Shown here in pieces: positions 46,710 to 57,595 of a DNA stretch of 64,000 nucleotides. How positions within the stretch are numbered: the first letter of the stretch is position 1; each line of letters begins with the position of its first letter. Location: the NCBI GenBank assembly GCA_963556695.1, contig CAUWAG010000006.1:1984001-2048000 (forward strand). The letters are read 5' to 3'. This DNA comes from Anthostomella pinea. Lineage: Eukaryota > Ascomycota > Sordariomycetes > Xylariales > Xylariaceae. The notes beneath the pieces are model-generated. The model did no database searches. It saw only the letters and a list, made by a program, of their open reading frames with translations, and was not told the DNA's origin. Made by a program: the position numbers and the translations under genes.

Positions 46710-47376
46710 GTTCGCCTCACTGAGCACTCGACTGTCTCTGTCACTTCCTGTTCGGCAGGAGAAGAGGGAGTGTGAAGTGGTGGGGAGGAAGGAAAGTATC
46801 AATGGCAGCGGCGTGCCTGGAGGGTGCATGATACATCCACTGAAACATACATGTAGCCAGCACATGCAGCTAACCGCTAGGAGCATTGAAACCCTAGAGG
46901 GCCCCTCCAAAAACCCCAACCACGCAGATTCCCCGCAAAGATCACCAACGACATCCTCGGCTTCAAATTTCAATCGAGGGACATTCCTCTCATCCGTTCC
47001 GTGATACCTCGAAAGCCTGCTTGGTGCAAGAGCAGCTCCCTCCCAATCTTCTAGAGTCAGTATGAAGTCGAGCGCCTCGTCGAGCACGTCAATTTCCTTT
47101 TCCTTCTGTCTCTTCATTTGCGCAAGACGTGCCACTTGCCGCCGCTCTTCCTCTCCCGTTCCCTGTCCTGGGAAAGGGTGATCAGAGAAGGGGTATACAT
47201 GCTCAGCACCCCAACGGGTCAGTCCGCCCACGACAGACAGCCTTGCTGGTTTGTACAACAAACGTCTCCAGAGAGGCCACATCCGGAAAGGTCGCCCAGC
47301 CGTACATGCGTCGGGTCGCTGTGACATCCGGCCTATTCTTCTGTGAGGCGTGTCGAGGGCGTCCCCAGGTCCCGAT
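46710..47376 (-). other. upstream region of prpD with long open stretch
   Basis: The reading frame of the dehydratase stays open for about 200 codons before its start. Part of it (about 46990-47330) has charged helix-like sequence (EEERRQVARLAQMKRQ, then EALDFILTLEDWEG) that looks more like protein than leader. I recognise no family. It could be a gene fragment, a 5' leader or chance. Confidence 0.3.
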
Positions 47377-48617
47377 CTATGCTGGACGCTGACCTGATGA
47401 GACTATGAATTCGGCAAGCTTCACCGTCGAGTCTATCTCTCCCGGCAACGTCTTCGATCCATTTATGGTGTATATACGGGCCGCAAACAACGAGTCGGGC
47501 TCCGCCATCAGGCCTTCCAGGTGTGGTCCCTCCAGCTCGCGGGTCGGGTACCTCAGGTGTTCAGTCCTATCTATAATGCCTGCCCGCCCGTCTTCTTGGA
47601 GAGGCCACGGAGCAGCGCGAGTGCCTGTACGCTGTTGTCCCCCTAGTATGAGTTCGTTGAATCGTATGGCTCGTAGCCGAGCGCCTTCAAGGGCTGTCTT
47701 TTTTGTACCTTGGACATACCGCTTATGGGGCTTCGAAGACCAATGGCCCATGCGGTGTTGATGCAGTCGGCGAAATAATTGACAGAGCCAGGAAACTCGG
47801 CCATCATGATACGGTTCGTCGGCTTCATGTTGTTTCCCACCAAAACGGGCTGCCGGTTTGGCCATGACTCTTTGACTTCTTATAGTAATTGGACGAGATC
47901 GTTGCCAGCCTTTCGTGTATCCAGCTGCGGACTGTACATTGTGGTTCACACACGATGTCTCGATCCATACCCGACCATCATTGACGAATTGTCCAGTCGT
48001 GGTACCTTGGCGTGGTCCGGAACCAAGAGCATGTCGGAGGTTAGCAAAGCGACGTTGATAGTCGAAGTCTTCGCAGACTGGGGCCTGTTCTCTCGCGTTC
48101 TGTTGCGAAGAGCAATACATACTGCATCTCCCTGCTTCAAGCAAGCAGCGAGTTCCGGTAGGTTCTTCTCTCTGAGTTTTATCAGGTTGAATCTGTGTTC
48201 TTTCAGCAGATTGTAAACTTGGTCGTGGGGGAGTTGCTGTCTTTTGATTTTTGCATTGCTTTCAGCGTCGAGGTATCCTGAAGGCGCTTCATATTGGAAT
48301 AGTGGTTTTGGCAAAACACTTCCGATGTATGTTGCAAGCAAGTGAAGCGTATCAGTTGGCGTAAGTAAAGGGAAGATATTCTTTCAAGGTGTATCACAGA
48401 CTAACACCAAGTGAGAATAGAGCGATATTGTTGATCCATGCATCAACATCCCTGTCTGTAACTTATTGGCGAAAGCTTTTGGCTTTCCTGTCTATGAGGC
48501 ATCTCCGATATTAGGCTTGGGTGAGTAGGGGGACTGGCATACTGGCACACTCTGGGCACTGCCAGATCGCGGTGAGATGACGGCCCAAACACCGAGTTTG
48601 AGTCGGAGAGCTGATGC
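47377..48617. other. stretch with unrecognised, possibly degraded coding traces
   Basis: Minus-strand open pieces at 47946-48341 (for example LLKEHRFNLIKLREKNLPEL) and 47643-47843 are in different frames and broken by stops. They read like the residue of a gene, but I cannot name one. Confidence 0.3.
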
Positions 48618-49440
48618 ACTCAGGCTGGAACACGAATGGCACGTTGAACTACAATTCACGCGTTCACTAGTTTGCCGTCAAGTTCACGCTTGCCACCAAC
48701 GCATCGGTCGCGAACCTCTCACTGCCGAATATGAAACTTGAATACCTCGACAGCGTTCTGTTTCCGGCCCTGATGGCACCTGATGGCATGCCTTGCACAG
48801 GGCTCAATGCGGGCGCGGATGGTAATCTGTCATATCCCGGCTTCCCTGATCTGCCGGTGACAGCTTACAGCGGTGATGCCTTGGGCGGAAATGGTCGGGC
48901 GGGACGCGGATTCCGGTAGACAGCGAGGGCTTGATGGTGAATGATGATGGGACTTTGTGGGTCAGCGATGAACACGGACCATCTACCGCCACGCAGACGT
49001 TTTCGACATCAGCAACGCCACGTCACGAATGTGAAGGCTGCATATCCGGCGGAGGACGACTTCACCGGCGCCATTGCAAGCAGCAAGGGTAAACCGAATT
49101 CAAACATCACCCCAGCGCAATATTGCACCTTTTTGGACTACAACGTCAACAGTCAACTCAATCGTTTCGGTCTGCACAACGGCGGCGCGCAGGACGGTGG
49201 TCTGCTGAATGAAAAATGGGAAAGCTTGGCCCTTGTGCCTGTCACACCTGGCATAGACGACGGCGAACATCACATGTTTTCGCTATCAGACAACGACTTC
49301 CACAACGTCCGTATTTGCACTCCGCAAGTCGGAACTTCCTCCAGACGGTGGATGCTCGGGTTGAAACGTGCGGACCCAGTGGCACGGTTTGGCCGCTCGT
49401 CTTCTTATTCCCGCTGGGTATCCGTATTATCAACTAGAAA
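48618..49440 (+). pseudogene. esterase-like/phytase-like secreted protein, internally deleted
   Basis: Pieces of the fungal esterase-like domain family (often labelled phytase-like) appear in the right order but in different frames. They are GWNTNGTLNYNSRV, YLDSVLF, AGADGNLSYPGFPDLPV, VNDDGTLWVSDEHGP, then directly IYRHADVFDISNAT, and later QYCTFLDYNVNSQLNRFG and WESLALVPV. In intact relatives the segment between SDE(Y/H)GP and IYRHADVFD is a few hundred residues, so most of the domain is deleted. Stop codons and shifts lie at about 48657, 48919 and 49031. The end near 49440 is approximate. Non-functional as written. Confidence 0.75.
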
Positions 49441-49800
49441 ACTCCCTCTGATGCCGGCTTTAACGCAAGCTTTTCAAGCTTTCCCAAGGTCTCGGAAAGC
49501 CGGCATCGAGTCCATCAGTCTCCACAAAAGGCCCTTTTCGCCGCCTCATCCCCCAGAAGTGTTCAGACACCAACCTACACAGGGCAGCAAACATGACACT
49601 GTGCGACCATCTGGCCCATCCACGGGTCCTCCGGTTAACGGTCAAAAGGCTCATGAGGCTATCCAGGGTAGCATATACCGTATCCACTGTTCAAAAAAAA
49701 CAAGGGTAAAAGTGTACGCCCGCCCGGCAGTTTCCGGTTAGGAACCGAAAACCGGCAACTAACACTAGGAAATTTGGCCGATCCTCCTCAACTAGAAAGT

Positions 49801-49866
49801 AGATCAGATAAGATTTTCTTCCTCCTCTCATCTTATCTGATCTTTTCCTCTCGTCTTATCTGATCT
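49801..49866. promoter_or_regulatory. cluster of GATA-factor-like sites
   Basis: The 13-mer AGATCAGATAAGA occurs at 49801-49813, and its exact reverse complement TCTTATCTGATCT occurs twice, at 49831-49843 and 49854-49866. Each copy contains the GATA core AGATAA. The cluster ends about 50 bases before the start codon of the MFS gene. Paired GATA sites close to a start are typical of fungal nitrogen (AreA/NIT2) or iron regulation. Binding is inferred only. Confidence 0.5.
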
Positions 49867-49914
49867 TGCTCTATTGATTTCGTACATTCGCCTGCCTTCG
49901 CGGTGTCCCACGAG

Positions 49915-51721
49915 ATGGTGAATATCGTTGGTGCGGAAGCCAAAGACCACTCCACAGAGCCCATGACCCAGGAAGTAAAGGGCGATGGCCGGTTATCCCT
50001 CGAGTCTTCGCCGAGCCGGCAGCAACATCAACGACTACCTACGAAGCTCAGAGTCCTCTCCATCGTGATTATCACCGCCATTGGATTCGGAGGTCACTGG
50101 AGTACTGGCGTTACCGGCGCTATGAAGAGCACACTCAAAAAGGTCAGCATGCCACTACGTTCCCTTCCGTTCCGAGTAGTAGTTAATTGTAACGCAGGAG
50201 CTCCATATTAATAACGCCCAGTTTTCTGTTCTTGAAGCCAGCGAGGATTTCGTGATAACAGTGCTCATCGTCGTCACCGGCATGGTCACAGACCACTTTG
50301 GCGGGGCTGGTATGAACACGCATCGATGATTACAGTCTCAACTTCCCTGTTGCTAATCCCGAGCACAGGATCGTTGTTATGGCTCAACGCCCTTTACAGC
50401 GTCGGCTCTATCTTGATCGCTGCCGCTGCCACTGTGCGCTCCTACAGGTTCATGATTGTTGGTCGCGTTGTGGCCCAACTCGGCGACCTGGCAACCCAGA
50501 TCGCGCAATACAAACTCTTCTCTTCGTGGTTTCCTCCAGGTTACGGCTTTGGAGCGACCGTCGGCTTCGAGCTCGGCATCGGCAAAATTGGTGCCTTTGT
50601 CGGCAAGGCCACTGCCAACGACATTGCGAAAAGGACTGGGAACATGGCCTGGGTGTTTTGGATTGCAGTGTTTGTGAACCTGTTGACAAATGCAGGTACC
50701 TTGGTTCTGTTCTTCTTCACCAAATACTGCGACAGAAAATATCCCCGGCCAGCAGATCCGCTCACAAAACGAGATCGCCCCGAGAAGAGATCACGCTTTA
50801 ACATGGGCTGCCTGCTCAAGCTCTCCTGGCAATACTGGGGCGTCATCCTCTTCTCCATCTTCGAAACCAGCACCGTCATGGTATTCTCTCAAAACTCCAC
50901 CGAGCTGGCATCGATGCAATTCCACGTCTCCTCTACGACCGCCGGCTGGTATTCCTCTGCCTCGCAGTACGGAGGTTTTTTGTATGTACATTTTCGAGTC
51001 TTTTATTTCCTCATATAGCCATGTCCGAGGCGCGAATTTCCTCTTCTAGCCTGTGTCATGCTCCCGAGACATGCATCACGACTCCATTTTACTCCACAAA
51101 GCATCCGAAAGAAGTAATTGCTGACTCTAATTTGCTTGCCGTCTCATGCCTTGCCTGGGAGTCTTCATGGACCTTCTTGGCAACCGGCTTTCTATCTTTT
51201 TCGTCTGCGGCTCATTACTACTGATCTCAATGTGTCTCGCGAAGTGGGCGGGGTCAGAGTCAGGCCTCGCTGCGTCGTTTGCGCTTTTTGGCCTTGCACA
51301 ACCACTTGGCGTTACCACCATCATCGATTCCGTCCGGACGGCGGTAGGAGACGATGTTTTCGGAAAAGCCTATGGATTGAAGTTCGTGGCTGATAACGCT
51401 GCGGACATCATTCTGAGAATCGTCACGGGCGTCATTCAAGACGCGGACAACAATTCCTACGACCGTGTCATCATTGTCTATGTTGTCCTCTCTGCCGCGG
51501 CCACTGTCGTTTCAATTGGCTTGTTGGCTCTTTCGCCAATGTCGGAAGGGCTAAGACAGCTGCAGTGGACCAGGCAGCAAAGGAAGAGGCAGATCAATGC
51601 TATTGTATCGCGGACCAACAACCGAATGCTGAGCCTCACTTGCTTCGTAGCCCTGATTCTTTTCATGCTTGGCTCCTGGGGTGCATACTTCTGGGGTATT
51701 GCAAAAGGAAGCGAAGAGTAA
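49915..51721 (+). CDS. MFS transporter (MFSD1-like) with damaged splice acceptor
   Basis: Predicted 510-aa 12-helix major-facilitator protein of the fungal MFSD1-like type. Exons 49915-50142, 50198-50309, 50369-50981 and 51142-51721. Landmarks: FSVLEASEDFVITVLIVVTG (helix 2), SYRFMIVGRVVAQLGD, ELGIGKIGAFVGKA, FSLFETS-like IFETSTVMVFSQNSTELA, MPCLGVFMDLLGNRLS, DSVRTAVGDDVFGKAYGLKF and TGVIQDADNNSYDRV. Introns 1 and 2 end in normal AG. Intron 3 (50982-51141) has donor GTATGT and branch CTAAT, but the base pair at its end is CG. The join at that exact point is the one that restores the family sequence and frame. So the gene is probably crippled by an A-to-C change at 51140, or uses a rare acceptor. 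The start at 49915 is the first ATG in frame. Substrate unknown. Confidence 0.75.
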
Positions 51722-52038
51722 ATTAATGGCATATACACCCAATGACACGGAATGAAAATCGGAACGTTTATTGTGTATTCTTTTGTTGTCACTGGCTGGA
51801 CATAAATCCCGGAAGCCACATGAAAACTTGCTCCGGACGTGGGTCTTGGCGCCCTTAATGATGCTTTGGCATGAGCTGGCAGCACCTACGTTACAATGTG
51901 GCAAGTAATAACAGAGTGAACCCTTGACCTTGAATGGCCTAGTGAGACACCAGATCAGTATCACACCATCTATATTGTCCCCCCCTAAGTGACGATTCCA
52001 CACCATCCCATATCGTTATGACAGTGCCATAGCATGGT

Positions 52039-53130
52039 TCACGGCCAACTCGCCGGGCCAAACGTTTCCCCGTCAGCCACGACGCTCTTGATAGCCGACG
52101 CGGTCTGGTCGAGGGTGTTGTACACTTGGACATTGCCGAACCACTGTGGAGGTTGAGCCGAAGTGAGATACAGAGTGAAGAATATGATGATCGTCGACAC
52201 CACGAGGCCGCAGTCCAGCACAACCGATGTCACGTAATTGTACTGCAGCCACCAAGGCGTCCATCGCCGGCGGATGAAGTAGTTGAACGTCATGCCAACA
52301 GCGCCCCAGCACAGATCGTTGTAGGCCGTCGCCGGTGGTATGTAACCCGCTCCGCCGAATATAAGGGGCACGTTGACATATCGGAATAGGGACTTGGGGT
52401 AGCGGCGGGCCAGGAACCAGGTTATGACTGGGGAAATGGCACCGACGAGCCAGAATCACTGCAGCGACGAATAGATGGCGCCGCCGCTGAAGATACGGGC
52501 TGGCCCGATGGCGCCCCAGATGATGGAAGCGGTATAGAACACCTTGCCACCTGGACAGGAATAGCCGTTGGGCTGGTCGTCGCTGCAAACGTCGGGAATG
52601 TTAGAAGTCAGGAGTCAGTAACCATCCTTGGTGAATAACTTGGGGAAAGTAGGGGGTCTGGAAGCATGGCTCGGGAGCAAGGAGCTCCTGGAAGAGACCT
52701 GAATAGAAAATCCACTCCCAAGACATGACCAGATGGGGGACAGACAACTCCTGAAATACGTACACTGCCAAGAGCCCAATTCATCACCGCAATCTAGACA
52801 ATGGCTGACCATACGGAGGCGATAAGCTGAGACCAAAACATTGTCCTTGGCGGGACTTTCATGTAGTGTCTTAGCTTAAGATCTTGGGTGCAATATAGTG
52901 CTTGAGACATAGCTAAGTATCTATAGTTATTGAACATCATCATGGCCAACGGATGTCCGGGTAACATGTAGCCGACGACGAACTCGGTCAGGACGTTCAA
53001 CCCCAATTGGATGTTCGTGATGGCTTGCACGATGCCGATCGGAATCGTCCACACAAGGGGGATGAGGATGCAAACGACGAAGGCCCAAGCAGCCCGGCCG
53101 TATCCCACGTCTCTGTAGGAGACGAGAACC
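52039..53130 (-). pseudogene. truncated oligopeptide transporter (OPT family)
   Basis: C-terminal half of an OPT-family proton-coupled peptide transporter. Recognisable blocks are IGIVQAITNIQLGLNVLTEFVVGYMLPGHP, LKLRHYMKVPPRTMFWSQ, SDDQPNGYSCPGGKVFYTA, IIWGAIGPARIF, LIFGGAGYIPPATAYND and FNYFIRRRWTPWW. An intron of about 190 nt (GTACGT near 52762 to a CTAAC branch and TTGCAG near 52582) lies in the middle. Two in-frame stops interrupt it: TAG for CAG near 52791 (WSAIV then stop then IAVMNW) and TGA for TGG near 52458 (SSLQ then stop then FWLVG). The N-terminal half is missing; similarity ends around 53110-53130. Non-functional as written. Confidence 0.8.
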
Positions 53131-54485
53131 CCCAACCGACTATCTTTGCGGTCCTCGACAGATGATAAGAGCGAAGGCACTGCATATGCATTTGGTGACA
53201 GTGTCAGGCCTCGGTTGGGGGTTCCAGAACGTGGTCTCGACGCTTGTCGACGCTTCCCATGCGTCTCGTACGGGCAAACGGCAAACCCGGCAAACATGTA
53301 CGACGTAGGTGGTGCGTCACATCGAACAGGGGTTCCTCGATTTCATCCAGTCGTCGTCAGGAAGCAAGATAACAACCGAATTGGCCAGTTGAAAAACACA
53401 GTTGTCGTGTATGTGCGACGACGACAGCCGAAAAGATCAGCTGACCCAGGCTACTGCGTGTGGGCAGGTTCGGCAGGGTCAGTGGGTGCTCCGTCTGTCG
53501 CTCTCTTTTTGCGCCGGTTCAAAGGATTGCAGTCGCACAGCATCGACCATCGAGCATGCATTCCGCCACTGCCTGTAAGTGGATATGATCGTCTCAAGTT
53601 CGCACACCTACTTACATATTGGAATGCTGATAGCCGCGCCTATCCTGACACGTTGTCTCAGGGTCCCCATTGTCCGTTATAGGGACTACAGTTACTTGGT
53701 GGTAGACTTTCAATTAAGGGCAGTGAACTCCTCGGTGGTTCAGCAGTCCCACGAGGAAATATAGAAGAAAAAAACATTTCCCGTTACATGCTTACATATG
53801 CCGTTAAAGCCGTCATATACTTATGTATGCCGTTAAAGCCTATATAAAAATATATTGAAAAGCTTCATTTATTGTTTTATTTAATATAAATTACTTTCTG
53901 TCACAATACAGGTGTCACGGAACAGCTGGCAGCTCAGGACGAAGATGCCCATCTATTACTCCAGATGAATAAGAATCTACTGGTGAGGAGGGAAGAAGGA
54001 TCAGAACCACCAGCCAATTCTGGTGGGGGATTAGATCTTCAATCCCGTTCCACAATTATCCATAGTGAGTGCAGCGGGGCAACGCGTCCACCCCACCAGA
54101 TCACCTGATGAGCGCACGTACCACCGTGAATGGATGGATGGATGTCAGATCCATCACAACAGGACCATATCATGGGGTCAAGAATGGAGTGTATTGGTTG
54201 CGTGAACTAACTTCGGCCCGTGGGACGAATCTCAGTACTAAATACAGTGCATTCCTGAAAGACTGGCCCATCCTTAGATCGGACTGTCAACGACTCCTTG
54301 TCTATCACCCCTGAAAGCCCCTGAATGGGGGCTTTCCATCCCTGAATAGGGGCTTTCTGCTCTTTTCTTCCTTTGACCAGCTATTCTGGTCCATTCCAGC
54401 TGCCGCGCAGCTGGCGCCGCACCTGCACGACACCTGCACGGCACCTGTATGCCAACACTTTCAAATATAAATGAACGTATAAAAT
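53131..54485. other. gene-free, increasingly AT-rich
   Basis: No gene. Two direct copies of ATGCCGTTAAAGCC lie at 53798-53811 and 53827-53840. The 16-18-base unit CCCTGAATRGGGGCTTTC is repeated at about 54319-54336 and 54340-54357, the first forming a perfect GAAAGCCCC/GGGGCTTTC hairpin. Confidence 0.5.
54313..54357. repeat. hairpin and direct repeat
   Basis: GAAAGCCCC (54313-54321) pairs with GGGGCTTTC (54328-54336) across a short loop. A second GGGGCTTTC ends at 54357, preceded by the same CCTGAAT. It sits just outside the inverted-repeat element that starts at 54486. Confidence 0.55.
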
Positions 54486-55610
54486 AACGTAGGTCACAAG
54501 CGAGCGGGACACTTTTACCAACCTTCCAACCAACATGTCAAATAACTTAACCACAACGCATTGAATTCAATCTAATCAATCGGATTCCTCTTCTTTAGCC
54601 GTTTTTATCTCTATTGTACAAGTTTGTGCATTATGGCCAGTGTTACTGCAAACGCCACAACGTTGCTCACGCGCCGCCGCCCTCCTCAAACGACGACTAC
54701 CTTCACTCATTTCTTGTCTTGCCAGCTCAGTACCATTCTTTGTAGCCTAAAGACCTATTGTATCTTTAACAGAAAGTATTTGTGACGGCCTGCACAGACC
54801 TTCCCACATGACAAGCCGATACTTCCCAATAAGGGAAGGATCTGACCAGATGTTGAATACACGGATGTTGATTGATGCTATTGAATGTTCTGCTCTGTGT
54901 GCAGAGATTGATTATCTGTCTTCTTGGTGGGTCAGATGCCCTGTGCGTCTCTGCCCCACTGGAGATCTTCCGGTGTCTATCTCCGGCTCCCATTCAACAC
55001 CAGAAGATCCCCTTAAAGGGGCAACCTCCCGCTGTACCTATCTCTCTCTCTCTCTTCCTTTCCTCTCTAGTCTTGATAGTCTCGTCAATAGAGTAATAGC
55101 TGCTTGCTGCAGGCCATGTCCCAGCTCCCCAGTATGCTCGCCGTGACAAAAACGCGTCTGGAGGCCTGGTGTACGTTTGATGAAGTTTGCCATCCAGTTC
55201 TTTCTGACGCGTCCAGCCCCACATGCCGCTAATAATTGAATCGCCATATTTCCAACATAAGTGTACCGTGGCGGAAATGCTTGCATATCCAGGTTGAGTA
55301 TAAAGAAGTAAATAGTATTCTCTTCAGAAATGGTAAGTTTTAAAGAATTGGGCATGCTATCATGTTGTGATAGTCAACTGGCGATTCTTTGAGCCAGTAT
55401 AGAGATTGGTAGGTAGAAAGTTTTAGCAAGCTTTTGAATAGAAATATAAGGGTCTCGTTTTTTAGCTTGGACAGCTAGCTGCATGTTTGACTCGTTATAA
55501 TGCGGTGCCATTGTTATAAGTGGAGGAATACTGGTTAGAATTTGAAAGTTTAGGAGGTTCGTGAAAGCGTTCCACTCGCTTGTGTGTCCCGCTCGCTTGT
55601 GACTTACGTT
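54486..55610. mobile_element. 1.1-kb non-autonomous DNA element with 27-bp inverted ends
   Basis: The 27 bases at 54486-54512 (AACGTAGGTCACAAGCGAGC then GGGACAC) are the reverse complement of 55584-55610 with one mismatch. The right end carries a second, offset copy of CACAAGCGAG just inside. Between the ends there is no frame that resembles a transposase. Interior composition is normal, in contrast with the AT-rich DNA that follows. Long inverted ends with sub-terminal repeats and no gene fit a non-autonomous DNA transposon; the superfamily is undecided. Confidence 0.6.
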
Positions 55611-56520
55611 AACCTTAAATATATTCGTAGTTTATAATAATCGTTGTTAATAACGTAAAAAAAGTACGAAATAACGGATAATTAAAGAAACTATTAAAAT
55701 TACATTACGTTAAAAACCTTTAAACTTTAAACTAACTATAAATATAACTGTTTAAGTTATAATAAAAGACTTATTAACTTTAATAGTTAACCTATCGTAA
55801 TAAAAACCTCGTTTAATGGGTATAAAGAAGCCAATTTTTTAAACCCATTATTTAAAATATTTTTATAATTATATCTCTTATCACAATATTTTATATCATA
55901 ATTAAGTATTAATTATGATTTCAATATAAGTTTATTAGCTTATATCTATTTAAACTATATATTATTAATACCTTTTAATACTTAACATATTAATTACTAT
56001 TTTTCCTACGTTAATTTTATTAAAATAAAAGAGCAACGAAATATTTACGTAGAAAATCTTGTGAAACATCTTAAAAAACACATCGTATCTACGGTATTAA
56101 AAACTAAGCGTAAATATATTAATCATATAATATAAAAACTCAAAAATTAAATTATTAAGCTATATAAATGATAAAAAGTTACCGGTTATTAAAGCTTAAA
56201 ACCCGAACTAATACGCTTTTTTAATACAGATTATAAATATAAAAGATAAAATAATAAGCAAATAATTTAAATTTGTAATAGCAATACAATATTTAAATCG
56301 AAAGAAGATCGTCGTTAATATAAAGTAATATATTGAATAAATCAGCTAGCGATTATTATCGGCGTTAACGCTTTAACTATCAGTTATTACGAAATACGTC
56401 TATAAGGTAATATTTAGCCTTAGATTAAATCAATTAATAATTAATAATTAACTAACAACCGCTACAAACCTCTTCATACACCTATTAAAAATATAAAATA
56501 GACATATAATAAGGTAGTTT
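55611..56520. repeat. AT-rich block, RIP-like
   Basis: Very AT-rich and dense in TA dinucleotides, with no open frame of useful length on either strand. The switch from normal composition is abrupt on both sides. This is what repeat-induced point mutation leaves of old transposons in filamentous ascomycetes. The original element cannot be recognised by eye. Confidence 0.7.
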
Positions 56521-57595
56521 TAAGCCATACCTAGGGCATAGGAAGTATAAAAGGCACAACCAAGAGACGAGTTCCCCGAATCCAATGTTTGTCAGATATT
56601 ACTACATGCTGCAGATACTGGAGCCGGTCTTTGTAGTTAAGAAGGAAACATATCGGGAGAAGTGAGGGCGCATACAGACATACTGACCCTAGACCGGTCT
56701 GCTCGTCAAAGTATGACGTCGAGATGGGAATAAAACGCCGGATACACATTAGAACAACAAGCTCGTGCAAGGCTGCTGGACCTTCTGGGAACGGTTATGA
56801 TCACCTGAGTGCGCAGTCAAGCAATGGTGTAACATCCCCGGCTAGGTGGCACGGATGACTTCAGCATGTTGGCCTGCCGCGACGCAACGGACGGGATTGA
56901 CGACTTTTAGCCGACATCCAGGCGTGCGGTGTTGCGATCGACCTAGCTCTCATATTGCCTTGTAGCCGAAACGAAACCGACTGGGATACACAAAATAACA
57001 CCAAGCTATGGTCCAAAGTGTGCCCTGGTTGGGCCAACATGATAACTTCCGCATGGGGGATGTCGCCCAGATTGTCAGGCGCGAGAGGGCATAACGTTAT
57101 CGAATCTGGATAAGGTAATGTTGAACGTTGCGCAAGGAATCTCCTGCAATGGCTTGACATATTTTGACGGGCCTGCTTCGCATACGTCTAGCCAGATATT
57201 TACTAAGCACTGCTGGTGCTATCGTGTTTGCTCGCTCCCTCACTACCTCGTTGCGCGGGAGTCGATCGAAAGGAGGAAGGACTCGTTGCGTCGAGGCATT
57301 CACACTTGCATGCGACCTTTCTTACGCCTCCAAGTAATTCCGATAGGCCTCCGTTGATCGCCGGGACCGCAATTCATGCGCAAGAACGGACATGAAGCGG
57401 CGCTTGAGGGACTATGATGGCTCCTGTTTCATCAAATTGGCTACGCTCAAGAGCGACACCACGAGTCCGGGTTGGCGAGAACCGCGGGCCCTCTTCTCGT
57501 TCGTGAGGCTGCGGTGGCTTAGGATTGACCACTGCCCCATGGCCCTTCCGCCCGGGGCGCTTGGGACGAGTGACGGGATCGAAAGGTGGCCCATC
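56521..57595. other. normal-composition spacer
   Basis: About 1.1 kb between the AT-rich block and the stop codon of the molybdopterin synthase gene. No gene seen. Confidence 0.4.

Noticed and set aside
49441..49741. Continuation of an open frame after the esterase pseudogene
   Set aside because: No similarity to the family and no motif; chance extension.
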